Part shown: positions 10,741 through 20,959 of the stretch, in pieces
Layout: each line of letters begins with the position of its first letter
How positions within the stretch are numbered: the first letter of the stretch is position 1
Assembly (NCBI RefSeq): GCF_030272615.1
Contig: NC_081406.1
Location: 483,943,900 to 484,007,899 of the forward strand
From: Cryptomeria japonica
Taxonomy: Eukaryota > Streptophyta > Pinopsida > Cupressales > Cupressaceae
Direction: 5' to 3'
DNA length: 64,000 nucleotides
The notes under the pieces: generated by a model
What the model was told of the DNA's origin: nothing
Database searches by the model: none
The model's input: only the letters and a program-made list of their open reading frames with translations
Program-made: the position numbers and the translations under genes

Positions 10741-12180
10741 CTGGTACAGTAGGCCCTGGCAGCTAAAGTTGAAGATAAGGATGAATGGATTAATGATTCA
10801 AGATGTTCACATCATATGACAGGTGATAAGAGTAAATTCTTAACCTTTTAGGATTACAATGGAGGTCTAGTAATATTTGGAGATGATAATTCTTGTTTGA
10901 TTAAAGGAAAAGGCACTATATCTTTTGATGGTAAGCACAATACTAATAATGTTTACTATGTTGAAGGTTTGAAGCATAATATTTTGAGTGTTGTTCAATT
11001 AGTTTAGAAAGGATTTCAGTTACAATTCAAGAATGGTAAATGCAAAATCCTAAACATATCTTGTTTGGAAATTGCAACCAGTAATCAGACTACAGGTAAT
11101 ATCTTTCATTTGAACAACAATGAGAAAGCATGTTTTATTGCACATATTGATGAAATTTTTTTATGGCATAAGAGACTTTGTCATGTAAATTTTGATTGCA
11201 TTGTGAAAATAAGTACTACTAAGGTAGCTAGAGATTTACCTAAGATTGTTAAACCTCACAATCCAGTATGTAAGGAATGTCAATTTGGAAAGCAAGTTAG
11301 AGCAACTTTCAAGAATATTCTAGAGAAGTATAACAATGTTCTTGATTTAGTTCATACTCATTTATGTGGTCCAACAAGAACTAGAAGTATACAAGGAGAT
11401 AGATATTTTATGCTAATCATTGATGACTATTCTAGAATGTGTTGGGTTACTTTTCTCAGAGAAAAATCTAAAGCATTTGGGAAATTCAAACTATTCAAAG
11501 TGATGGTATAAAATGAAACTGGCAATAAAATCAAGTGTTTGAGATCAGATCAATGAGATGAGTTCACATCTAAGGAGTTTAATACATTCTATGAAGTTAA
11601 TGGGATCAGAAGACAGTTATCAACACCCCAGACACTCTAGTAGAATGGAGTTGTGGAAAAGAAAAATAGAACTATCTTGGATGCATCTTGAAGTATGATA
11701 TCAGAAGCAAATCTACCTCATATATACTGAAGAGAAGCGGTCAATAAATCTGTTTATACATTCAACAGAGTTCACATCAGAGGTGAAACCGGTAAGACCC
11801 ATGAACTATGGTTTGATATTACTCCTACACTTAAATATTTTAGAATATTTGGAAGTAAATGCTATATTAGAAGAGGTGAGTATATTGGCAAATTTGATCG
11901 GAGAAGTGATGAAGGAATATTTATTGGTTATTCATGTAAGAGCAAGGCATATAGATGTTTCAACAAGATATTACAGAAAATTGTTGAGAGTGCAAATGTG
12001 AAGATTGATGAATAGTTTAGAGGAAATCCAAGGTACACAGACTCTGAACCGGCAATAGAGATAATCACAAATGAACCTACTATGAATACACCAATACAAA
12101 ATGGTGATCTAGTTACACTAGCATCATCTGGAGATTCAATAGTCACTAACGAACAGTAGCAAGTAAAAACACCTTGGTAT
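10741..12180 (+). pseudogene. pol: Copia internal 1: protease and integrase
   Basis: The protease centre reads NDSRCSHHMTGDK at about 10790. Copia has DSGCS here, so Gly is changed to Arg (G to A). The integrase HHCC motif is present: H in WHKRLCH (11165) and CKECQFGK (11270). The first catalytic Asp is lost (HTHLCGP in place of HTDLCGP in copy 2). The DDYSRMCW region and the EVNGIRRQLS/NGVVE region that carries the last Glu are recognisable up to about 11660. Beyond that it runs through the SGITPTLKYF-like domain to about 12000 and a variable linker. At least eight stops are present, several of them CAG to TAG. Confidence 0.85.
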
Positions 12181-12186
12181 GTAAGA

Positions 12187-13803
12187 TTGAATCATTCTGA
12201 AGATCAGATAATTGGAAACAAATTTAAAGGAACTATGACTAGAGGAAGATTGGCAAATGAGGAGGTATGTCTTATTTCTCAAATCAAACCTACATCAATT
12301 AATGAGGCATGTGAAGATAAATATTGGATTAAATCTATGGAAGATGAATTAGAACAAATTGAAAGGAATACCACTTGGTCATTAGTTCCCCAACCTAAAG
12401 ACAAAAATGTAATGTGAACTAAATGGGTTTTCAGAAATAAACTTAATGAAGATGGCATGGTAATCAGAAACAAAGAAAGATTAGTGTGTAAGGGATATTT
12501 ATAGAAAGATGGAATTGATTACAATGAAACCTTTGCACCAGTAGCTAGAATTGAGGTAGTCATACTTTTATTGGCTTTTGTAGCACACAAGAAGTATAAA
12601 GTATATCAAATGGATGTTAAATGTGCATTTCTGAATGGAGCTCTTGAAGAAGAAGTTTATATTGAACAACCTGATGGATTTTATTTGAAAGATAACAAAG
12701 AGATGGTTTGCAGGTTAAGGAAAAATTTATATGGATTGAAACAAGCTCCTAGAGCTTGGTATGCTAGATTAGAAAAATATCTTTTGAAGCTTGGTTACAC
12801 TAAAGGTAATGCTGACAGCAATCTCTACTACAAAGTGACTAATGATGAAATCTTGGTTATTGAAGTTTATGTTGATGATATAATCTTTGGAGGAGAAGAT
12901 GGTTTGTGTAAAGACTTCTCTAACAAAATGCAGCAAGAATTTGAAATGTCTATGATTTGAGAGATAAAATTATTTTTAGGATTGCAGATTTCACAGACTG
13001 ATAAAGGTTTATTCCTATGTCAATCTAAGTACTTGAAGGAATTACTAAAGAAATTTGGCATGGAAAACTGTAAACCAGTAAGCACAACTATGACTACAAC
13101 TGATAAATTATCTTTGAAGGATGAAGCTACACCTGTTAATCCGACTAAATACAAATCTATGATAGGAGGCTTACTATATTTGACATAAACAAGACCTGAT
13201 ATTATGAATGTAATATGTATTGTTTCAAGATTTCAGAGTAATCCTAATGAAAATCATGAATCAGCAGTGAAAAGGATTTTCCGGTACATATTAGGCACTA
13301 CAAATCTTGGTTTACGGTATCCTAGAGATGAAAATTTTGACTTATGTGCATACAAATATGCTAATTGGGCAGGAGATGTGGATGAAAAAAAAAGCACAAC
13401 CAACGGAGCATTTTTTCTTGGCAGCAGACTAATTTCATGGTTGAGCAAGAAACAGAGTTGTACAAGTCTATCAACAGCAGAATCAACTAATTGTACATAG
13501 GTATTATGGATCAAGCAAATGTTGAAGGACGTAAAGGTAAAATGCAAGGAGCCTATAACTATCTACTATGATAATATGGCAGCAATTGATATATCAAAGA
13601 GCCCAGTCTTTCACTCTAAGACTAAACATGTTTCTATCAAATTCAATTTTCTAAAGGAGAATGTTGAAGCAAAAGAAGTGAAATTGGTTTATGTGAATAC
13701 TAAAGAGCAGATTGCAGATATTTTTATAAAGCCCTTGCCTAAGGAAACATTTGAGTATCTCAGAGAGAAACTTGAATTCCTACCCCCACCGGTAGAGACT
13801 TAG
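12187..13803 (+). pseudogene. pol: Copia internal 1: reverse transcriptase and RNase H
   Basis: The segment starts in the linker (NHSEDQIIG) and enters RT near 12340. Motifs seen are [24 protein letters not shown] (12600-12640), [12 protein letters not shown] (about 12728-12765) and catalytic YVDD at 12868-12879. RNase H follows with STTNGAFFLGSRLISWLS, the TAES motif and a Asp in YYDNMAAID (13565-13590). It ends at TAG 13801-13803 after FIKPLPKETFEYLR. Internal stops occur at 12415, 12502, 12958, 13186 and 13498. The TGA in MSMI*EIKLF (12958) is shared with copy 2. About 1.6 kb is close to full length for this part of copia pol. Confidence 0.9.
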
Positions 13804-14155
13804 ACACTTGATGTTTGTCATCAACCGACAAAATTTAAAAAAAAATCTTTTATTTCATCTTTTTGATGAGGAGAGCTACTTCTCAGGGGGAGTAGTTGGC
13901 ATAATAAGTTGGTATTTTGTATTTGGTTTTGTATTGCTTTGGCATTTGATGTCAAAGGGGGAGAGATTGATATGGAAAAACACATTATCTTTTTCTTTTG
14001 GGAGAGATTATTCCTAGGGGAGAGATATTATGTATTTTTCATTTCTGGTTAATGGTCTCTTTGGGAGATTGTTGGTTTTTCGTTTTTGGCATTTCTGTTT
14101 TGGTACTGTGATGGTTTTTCCATCTTGTGTTGCCATCAATGCCAAAGGGGGAGAT
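13804..14155 (+). other. Copia 3' untranslated region with repeated polypurine tracts
   Basis: No coding. The tract gccaaagggggagat, ending at 14155, directly abuts the LTR and is the expected polypurine tract for plus-strand priming. A near copy, gtcaaagggggagagat, lies about 190 bp upstream (13952-13968), with weaker tracts at 13886 (caggggga) and 14016 (aggggagag). Confidence 0.75.
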
Positions 14156-15216
14156 TGTTGGCATTTTGGATATGTTGATATGGTTTTGTCATTAATGTTA
14201 ACACTTGTCATCGCTTGTCAAACACCTATCAGCACTTGGAGATTTTGGTTATGTGCACCGACAAGTCAGAGACTTATGCAAAGTCACCGGTATTCAGTTC
14301 ACCGGTAGATTATATTGTTCACCGGCACTTGGAATGACTTGAAGACTACTTGGTTATGTCGAAGACATTATTTGATCACTTGGTTTTGGCAATTTGGTTA
14401 ATTATTTATTCGGGTATGCATATTTGTTATTACCAGCAAATAAGTCTAAGATAAGCACCGACAGACATATCTATTCCAGATCAGCATGACATGTTATTGA
14501 GATGATTTATTATTATTGCAAATGCATTGAGCCGACATCATGCATCGGATATTGATTTGTTTATAATTGATTTTATTGTAATATCTTTTAGTGAGCCGAC
14601 CTATTCAATTGGTTTTAGGTTATGGTATACATGTAAGATCTCATTTGTGAGATTAATAGGTAATTGCAAAATAGGATTGCAATAAGGTATATGCGAAAAT
14701 AAGAAGAGCTATACACGCAGACATCATTTCAAGGTTGAAGGAAGGATTTTGTGAAAGCAATCAGAACTAAACTGGTACTAAATCCAACATATGAAGATGC
14801 TATTTTGTGTAGTACATTATCATTGGATTTAACCATCCAATTGTAGTCAGTGTGACTCTCATTTTGTGATTGAGCAGTGAGCTCTAGGTAGCTGGCCTTT
14901 CTGCATGTGTAGAATCCATATTGTAAACACATACTATCTACAGTAGTATCATTTGATTGTGGGTAAGGCTTCCCACTATGGTTTTTCCCCTTACAGGGTT
15001 TCTACGTACAAATAATTGTGTTATGTGTTGTGGATGTTATTGTCTTTCTATTTTATCCATTAATCTTTACCAGTATTGCAATTAACTATTAAGACTGTCT
15101 ACTGGCATAAAGTTTGGTTTACCGGTATTAAGTATTAAGTTTTGGTTAAGTTAATTTTGGTTGAATTTATTGGAGAACTGATTCACCCCCCTCTCAGTTG
15201 TCTCTGGGACCTAACA
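14156..15216 (+). repeat. Middle copia LTR, shared by both tandem copies
   Basis: Starts TGTTGGCATTTTGGATATG right after the polypurine tract and ends ...GACCTAACA right before the primer site; 1,061 bp. It is clearly homologous over its full length to the LTR at 40697-41745. No ORF is supported inside it. Confidence 0.92.
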
Positions 15217-15218
15217 AT

Positions 15219-15230
15219 TGGTATCAGATT
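15219..15230 (+). other. Primer binding site, initiator tRNA-Met type
   Basis: tggtatcagatt lies 2 bp after the LTR end. The canonical plant copia site is TGGTATCAGAGC, and the last three bases have drifted. Confidence 0.85.
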
Positions 15231-15272
15231 TTAGTCCTCTTTTGCAGAATTTTAACAGCTTGAGGAGATCCA

Positions 15273-16568
15273 ATGTCTTCTAACTATTTCAAGAAGGACA
15301 GTCTGAAACTTGATGGAACTAACTATGGCATATGGAAGATTAGGATGGAGACACATTTGAACTGCATTGGAAAGGACATATGGGATGTTACAAACAATGG
15401 CTATACTGCTCCTACTCAAGATCAACCTATTCCACCTAACTTGGCTAAAGATGAGGAAAATGATTGCGAAGCAAGAGAAGCACTTTTAAGCGCATTGTCT
15501 GATCAGGAAGTCATGGGATTATCAGATAGATCTACTGCTAAAGCTATTTGGGACAAACTAGAAACATTGAATTAAGTAGATTCCATAATCAAAATTGAAA
15601 AACTTGAATGCTTCCGGGTCAAGTATGAAAGTCTTAAAATGGAAGAAGAACAAGAAAGAATTTATGCTTTTATGGAAAGAGTAAATGAAATTGTTTTGGG
15701 TATACAATGTTGTGGAGGAACCTTAAGTGAAGATGAGATTGTTTCTAAAGTTTTAAGAGCTTTGCTAGTGGTATATAAAATGAAAGTTACTACTATAAAT
15801 GAATTGAGAACAATGCATAATGCATCAGTATCTAGAGACACTTTGGTTGGAAAACTTTCAGCTTTTGAGCTTGAGGAATTTGGGCCTATTACTACTATCA
15901 AGATAGATCTAGCTTTCAAGGCATCATCATCAACTACAACATCATCATAATTTCATAAATCTGATTGGAAAGCCTTCTATGCAAGAGAACTTGAAGAAAG
16001 CAGGAGAGAAAATGAAGAACTTGAAGCACTATTTGCAAGAAAAATGCCTAAAGGTCCAATTGGAAGTAAGTATGAAGGTAAACACCCTTTAAATGTTTAA
16101 CTATAATAAGATTGGTCATATGGCTTCTAGATGTCCTAGTAGACATGCAAGATTAAGAGAAGAAGCTAAAAGAACATATAAGCCTAACCCTAACTATCAG
16201 AAATACAAGTTTAAGAAGAATAGAGACAAATATTGTTATTATGCTGATGAAGGAGTTACTAATGATTCTGATGAGGATCTGACAGACAATGGATGGACTT
16301 TTGTTGCTATAATAGAAGATCAACCGACACCTACTATTCAACTAGTATAGTAGGCCCTGGCAGCTAAAGTTGAAGATAAGGATGAATGGATTATTGATTT
16401 AGGATGTTCACATCATATGACTGGTGATAAGAGTAAATTCTTAACCTTTCAAGATTACAATGGAGGTCTAGTAAGATTTGGATATGATAAAGCTTGTTTG
16501 ATCAAAGGAAAAGGCACTATATATTTTGATGGTAAGCACAATACTATTAATGTTTACTATATTGAAGG
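15273..16568 (+). pseudogene. gag: Copia internal 2: gag and start of protease
   Basis: ATG at 15273 (MSSNYFKKDSLKLDGTNYG) is a full N-terminus 43 bp after the primer site. The UBN2-like gag core runs to about 15950 with one TAA (15573) and a TAA at 15948. The zinc knuckle at 16088-16135 is frame-shifted and lacks the second Cys. The protease reads IDLGCSHHM near 16395 with Ser replaced by Leu. Two consecutive TAG codons precede it (16348-16353), and the second is shared with copy 1. The frame stops at 16568 where Ty3-B is inserted, and it resumes at 37507. Confidence 0.88.
16564..16568 (+). repeat. Target site duplication of Ty3-B, left copy (gaagg)
   Basis: gaagg at 16564-16568 is repeated at 37502-37506 on the other side of Ty3-B. 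Copia copy 1 has the uninterrupted gttgaaggtttg. This proves a single insertion of the whole 20.9-kb unit. Confidence 0.95.
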
Positions 16569-17372
16569 TGTTGTCTTCAAAATCTGACTCACTTCAACAT
16601 CCTTATAATAAGATGATCAAACTCTGTGCAAGAGATATGTCAAAGGGAAGGAAACTCTTAGGACAACACAAGGTTTGATTTAACCTTCTACACTTTGGAC
16701 TTATTCAGAGTCCAGGAGGGTATACCTTTGTGAACTGGATTCACACTTTCAAAAGATAAATTCACAGCAAACCAGTCCAGAAAACCAGTGGATCTATTTA
16801 CCTTGAAACTAACTGAAACAAAGGAATGAAAATTATACTCATATTCAGTATTTTGATCAACAAAACATGCAATAAACAACTTCAATCAATACCAGTGCCT
16901 TATACAAGGTCACAGAGTCATCTAAACTCAGATAATACTCCCCAAACAAAATATCTTTACACATCCCATTGGCTTGGCTTCTGTTAATCCTTATACATGC
17001 CTAACACTTATAGGAATTTATGCATACCAAATTAAACTATGATCATCATTATTCAAAGTTCCCTCCAAAAAGTTTACTGGTAGGAGTGATCCCCGCATCT
17101 TTAATTTCCCTCCTAGAGAGAAAAGCCAGTGAGCACATCTACTGAAAATAGCCTTGCTACCCAAAAGCTTTTGAATATACCCCATTAGACTCAAAAAAGC
17201 TCAGATAAATTTCTACAGCATTTTCTTAAAATTCTTTGCGATCCCTCTCTCTCTAGTCCTAGTATCCATTTATAACAACATGGATGCACAAAACATTGGA
17301 CTTTTCGAGGAGAGTTTGTTACAATCATTTCTTTCAAAAACAAAGAAGTTACAAAGCTTCTCGCAAAAACAG

Positions 17373-20300
17373 TTACAAGTTCTTTTCGGCCTCTGTAGCT
17401 TCTTCAACAGGCTGTTCGGTTGTAACTTCTGCTATCTTTTCAGGAGCGCTCTCTAACAGTTCTGGATCATGAGTGGCATATTTTTTTGTCCACTCATCAT
17501 ACACATCATTGGTCAGCCATGAGAAATTAATCACTTTAGTCTTAGCCTTGGTCAACCTTTTCCAGGAGTTTCTCATTTTGTTGACTTCTGAATTGAGAAA
17601 ACCATAATTTGTCGTAATTTTCTCTATCTCCTGTATTGTCACAACAAAGAAGGAAGCATCATCTAGATCAATAATTCCCTTAATTCTTGTTGACAGTTTG
17701 GCTTCTACCTTCTTAAGCCACATTTGTTTGTCCTTCAGTTGACCTGGACTAGTAAAAACTCCTGGGAGCAACTCAAAAACTTGATCAACATATTCCTTTT
17801 TGCACAAGTTGACTTTCTTGTCAACATTATCCACCCCTGCTGCCAATTTTACTAAATCTTTAGTGATGTTAGAAGTGGATCTAATGATACGATTGGCCCT
17901 TGCTTCATCACAAGATGCACACATAAACTCTAAATCCTGCTCCCTAGGCCTCCATTTGTCAAAAATTGGTGTCAATATGGCCTTGTCTCCCCTGAGCTCA
18001 TTCCATATATCCAAAATTTTACCTACATTATTGTATAGCAATGAGGCATTCATGGTATCTTCAAAACTAGTGACAGTGGCCTTCACTCTATCCTCATACA
18101 TCTTTTCATTCATGGCTTGGGCCTGTTTTAGATTCTCTAACTCTTGAGGAGTAATCTCAATCATTTGGGAGCTAGAAGGTTCTGGAGACGGTGGGAACTC
18201 AATAATAGGGCTGGTAGGTGGAGGTCTGGCAAGAGAAGAGGAGATCATCAGTGTTGAGGATTCACCATGATGATGCTATCCTGCTAGTTGCTTCTGCAAT
18301 TTAGCAATAATGTTATCTTTGTTCCTTACCTCTTCTTGAGCATTAGTGTAAGCTTTCAAAATTGTCTCCAATTTAACTTGGAGATCTGCCTTTCCTTAGC
18401 TTCCCTTTCTGCTACTGCAACACTAAATTTTGCAGTTTCTAGTACAGTGCTAGCAACTTCCACTACTCCAGTAGTCTACACCCTCTTTACCATCATCCCC
18501 CCAAGGTAACTTGACATTGAGGTGTCCCTTTTCTTCTTATTTTCATCTCTTTTCAGAGACCACATGACTAATGCAGCATTGTCTTTATTAAAAGTGACTC
18601 CCTCCATAGGTTTAGTCTCCTTTCTTACTGCTTCCAGGACTAAAGCATCTGCTATATCCCATTCGGGGAGAATAAGTACCCCAGCCTTCGCCACCATGTC
18701 TCTTCCTTGCTGAGGAGTGATGGTCTTAAACTCTTCAACCATTTCTTGCTTTATTTCTTCCTCAACTATAGCTGGGTCTTTATGAGGCTGCTCACCCTTC
18801 CTTTTCTCACACCTTGCATTGTATTTATCAATGCTCTACTTCCACACAAATTGCATGAATGCTTCTAATGTGACAAACTTGTCATCAGCTAAGAAATCTT
18901 CACTAGCTCGCTTGATCTCAGGATCACATTCTTGGCCTTGAATTCACTAGTGGTGATATTCATTTCAGTAGCTAAGGGCTCTTCTGGCATTCCTTCCTCT
19001 ACTTCATGATAGGTGTAGGCAATTTCCCCTAGACTACCTAACTGCAATAGTTGCTCAACTGCTGCCTGTTCATCTCCTATATGGATAGGAAATTGAGATG
19101 GGGAGTACAAAGGTTCTTCAGGTTGTACCTCTTTTACCTTTAGAGGTAGAGGGCTCCCCTAAAGCAGGCATAAGTACACTATAATTAGACCTCCTATGTA
19201 ACATATAATTACCTGAAGGGATCAGCCTAGCAGATGCAGACCTATTCAAAATCAATCTTGCTTTCTCAGGTTTATTCTTGATTACAACCTCCCTCTTTTC
19301 TTTTAGTGTTTGCATCACCTCCTCAAAACTAAGAATCAAAAACTTCATCTTCTCTGCAAAGGGGTAAAAGCTAGACAAAGGGTCATAGCTTATGTCGAGT
19401 TGGTGCACCAAGTCTAAGGCATTCTTATAGGCTATCCACTTTTCCTTTCTCAACTCTTGTTCATCTAAATCAAATTCATTCTTGATGAGGTCTTCAGGGA
19501 ACTAAAATTGATGGGGTTTAGCTTTGCATACAACCCTCTTCCTAAACATACCATTGAAAAAATCTTTGGGGTCAGCACACTGAGAGACTGCAGTTGATAA
19601 ATGATATGGCTGGAGGAAATCTCCAAAACATTTCCAACCTCCTTTGGTTATTACAAATTGGTGTGCCACGCTAATTGTAGGGAAAATTTTTCCTTTACCT
19701 CTACCTGTCAATTTTGCCTCTTGCACAACACCGATCTGCCTAAGTATTTCTGCAATTCCCACTTTAAGAGGGACCTGATAAGGTAACAAAAGTGGGGTAC
19801 TTGTGAAATGATATATTCTGAAAACTGTGGAAACAAGGTATAGGTAAATATCACCCCAATTGTGGACAATTTTTATGTCCTTTGCAAACTCTTGTGGCCT
19901 AATGAATTCCAAAAGAACCTTAGGGACTCTTGGGTTTTCCAAATAGATATGGGTCTTGATTTTTGATGCAAAATATTTATCAAACCTTAGAAAACTTGCA
20001 TCTTCTTTGTCCCATGACAAAATTGTGCTCCGTAATTGCACTGGCATCTTTTCTCCATCCTTCTCTTTTACAAGGTCCATCCCACTTGCAAAATAGTCAC
20101 CACCCTTGAATAAAAACAAATGCATAAGAAGGGAGTACCACCCGAAAGGCCTATCTACTTTCCCGTTCCTGATCCCTATCAATCCATTCTGGATAACATC
20201 GGTTATAAAAGAAGCATAATCAAAAGTTATTGCCACAGAAGGATTCAAAATCTGAGCAACCATCAACATGTAGTGAGTAGGCATACTTGCTTCAGCATCT

Positions 20301-20953
20301 TCCCCTAGGATTTGGCATAGTAACCAGTATAATCCTTTAGCCCTAAGGGTAAACAAATTTAGAGAAAAGGGCTCTTCAGTATTAGGTCCCACAACAATCG
20401 ACCCACCTATCTTCAAAAAGAATTCTTTGAGAGGCCCATTTCTTAGGTGATTTCTTTGCACATTATACACCTGAGCTAGTGATTTAAAATCAATAGGCTC
20501 CAGAAAATTAGTGTATTCACTTAACCCAAAGGCATTCCTAAATTCCTCATTGTTAATTTCAATGAGGGTCTTCCCACTGATATCCTTAACACTTCTTGAA
20601 GTTGGGTCATAGCCATGTGCAGTCTGAGTTAGAAGATCTGCATCAAAGAAAACCCCGGGAACCACCAACTTTCCAACATCCAATTCCCATATACTATTCT
20701 GAGGGGCTGGAGAATTTCTCATACTAAACCCAACCTTGAATAATCCCAACCCAGACATCCCTACTTGAGGGTCTCTTAACCAACTCCCCTTATCATATAA
20801 ACCCTCTCCTATTTTTAGGCGAGAAGCTCTTGGCACCAACTCTTTCATTTTGGAAGCCACATTAGTTGACAACGTCAACTATTCAAGGAAATCATCACAA
20901 ATGGCCCCCTCGTGATAATTGAATTTTCCTGAGAACTCCCTTTTAGGTGCCAT
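17373..20953 (-). pseudogene. LTR-embedded ORF of about 1,190 codons, 3' LTR copy; function unknown
   Basis: From ATG at 20953 (MAPKREFSG) to TAA at 17373 (...EATEAEKNL). It is open in long blocks: 19502-20878 (458 aa), 19118-19453, 18889-19110, 18476-18742 and 17373-18248 (291 aa). Breaks are point stops (TAG at about 20879 and at 19501, where the other LTR has CAG) and single-base indels (near 18392). Residues 1-460 look globular. Residues about 500-560 are basic. A charged coiled-coil-like stretch lies around 18250-18480. The C-terminus is acidic and Glu-rich after a helical domain containing EFMCASCDEA. I recognise no family. It is in the gag-pol sense but wholly inside the LTR. Codon-preserving similarity to the other LTR copy supports past coding. 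Confidence 0.75.
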
Positions 20954-20959
20954 CTCTTT

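Noticed and set aside
17284-17472. 62-codon plus frame repeated at 31359-31547
   Set aside because: It is the antisense of the conserved C-terminal end of the LTR ORF. Its repetition only reflects the LTR pair.
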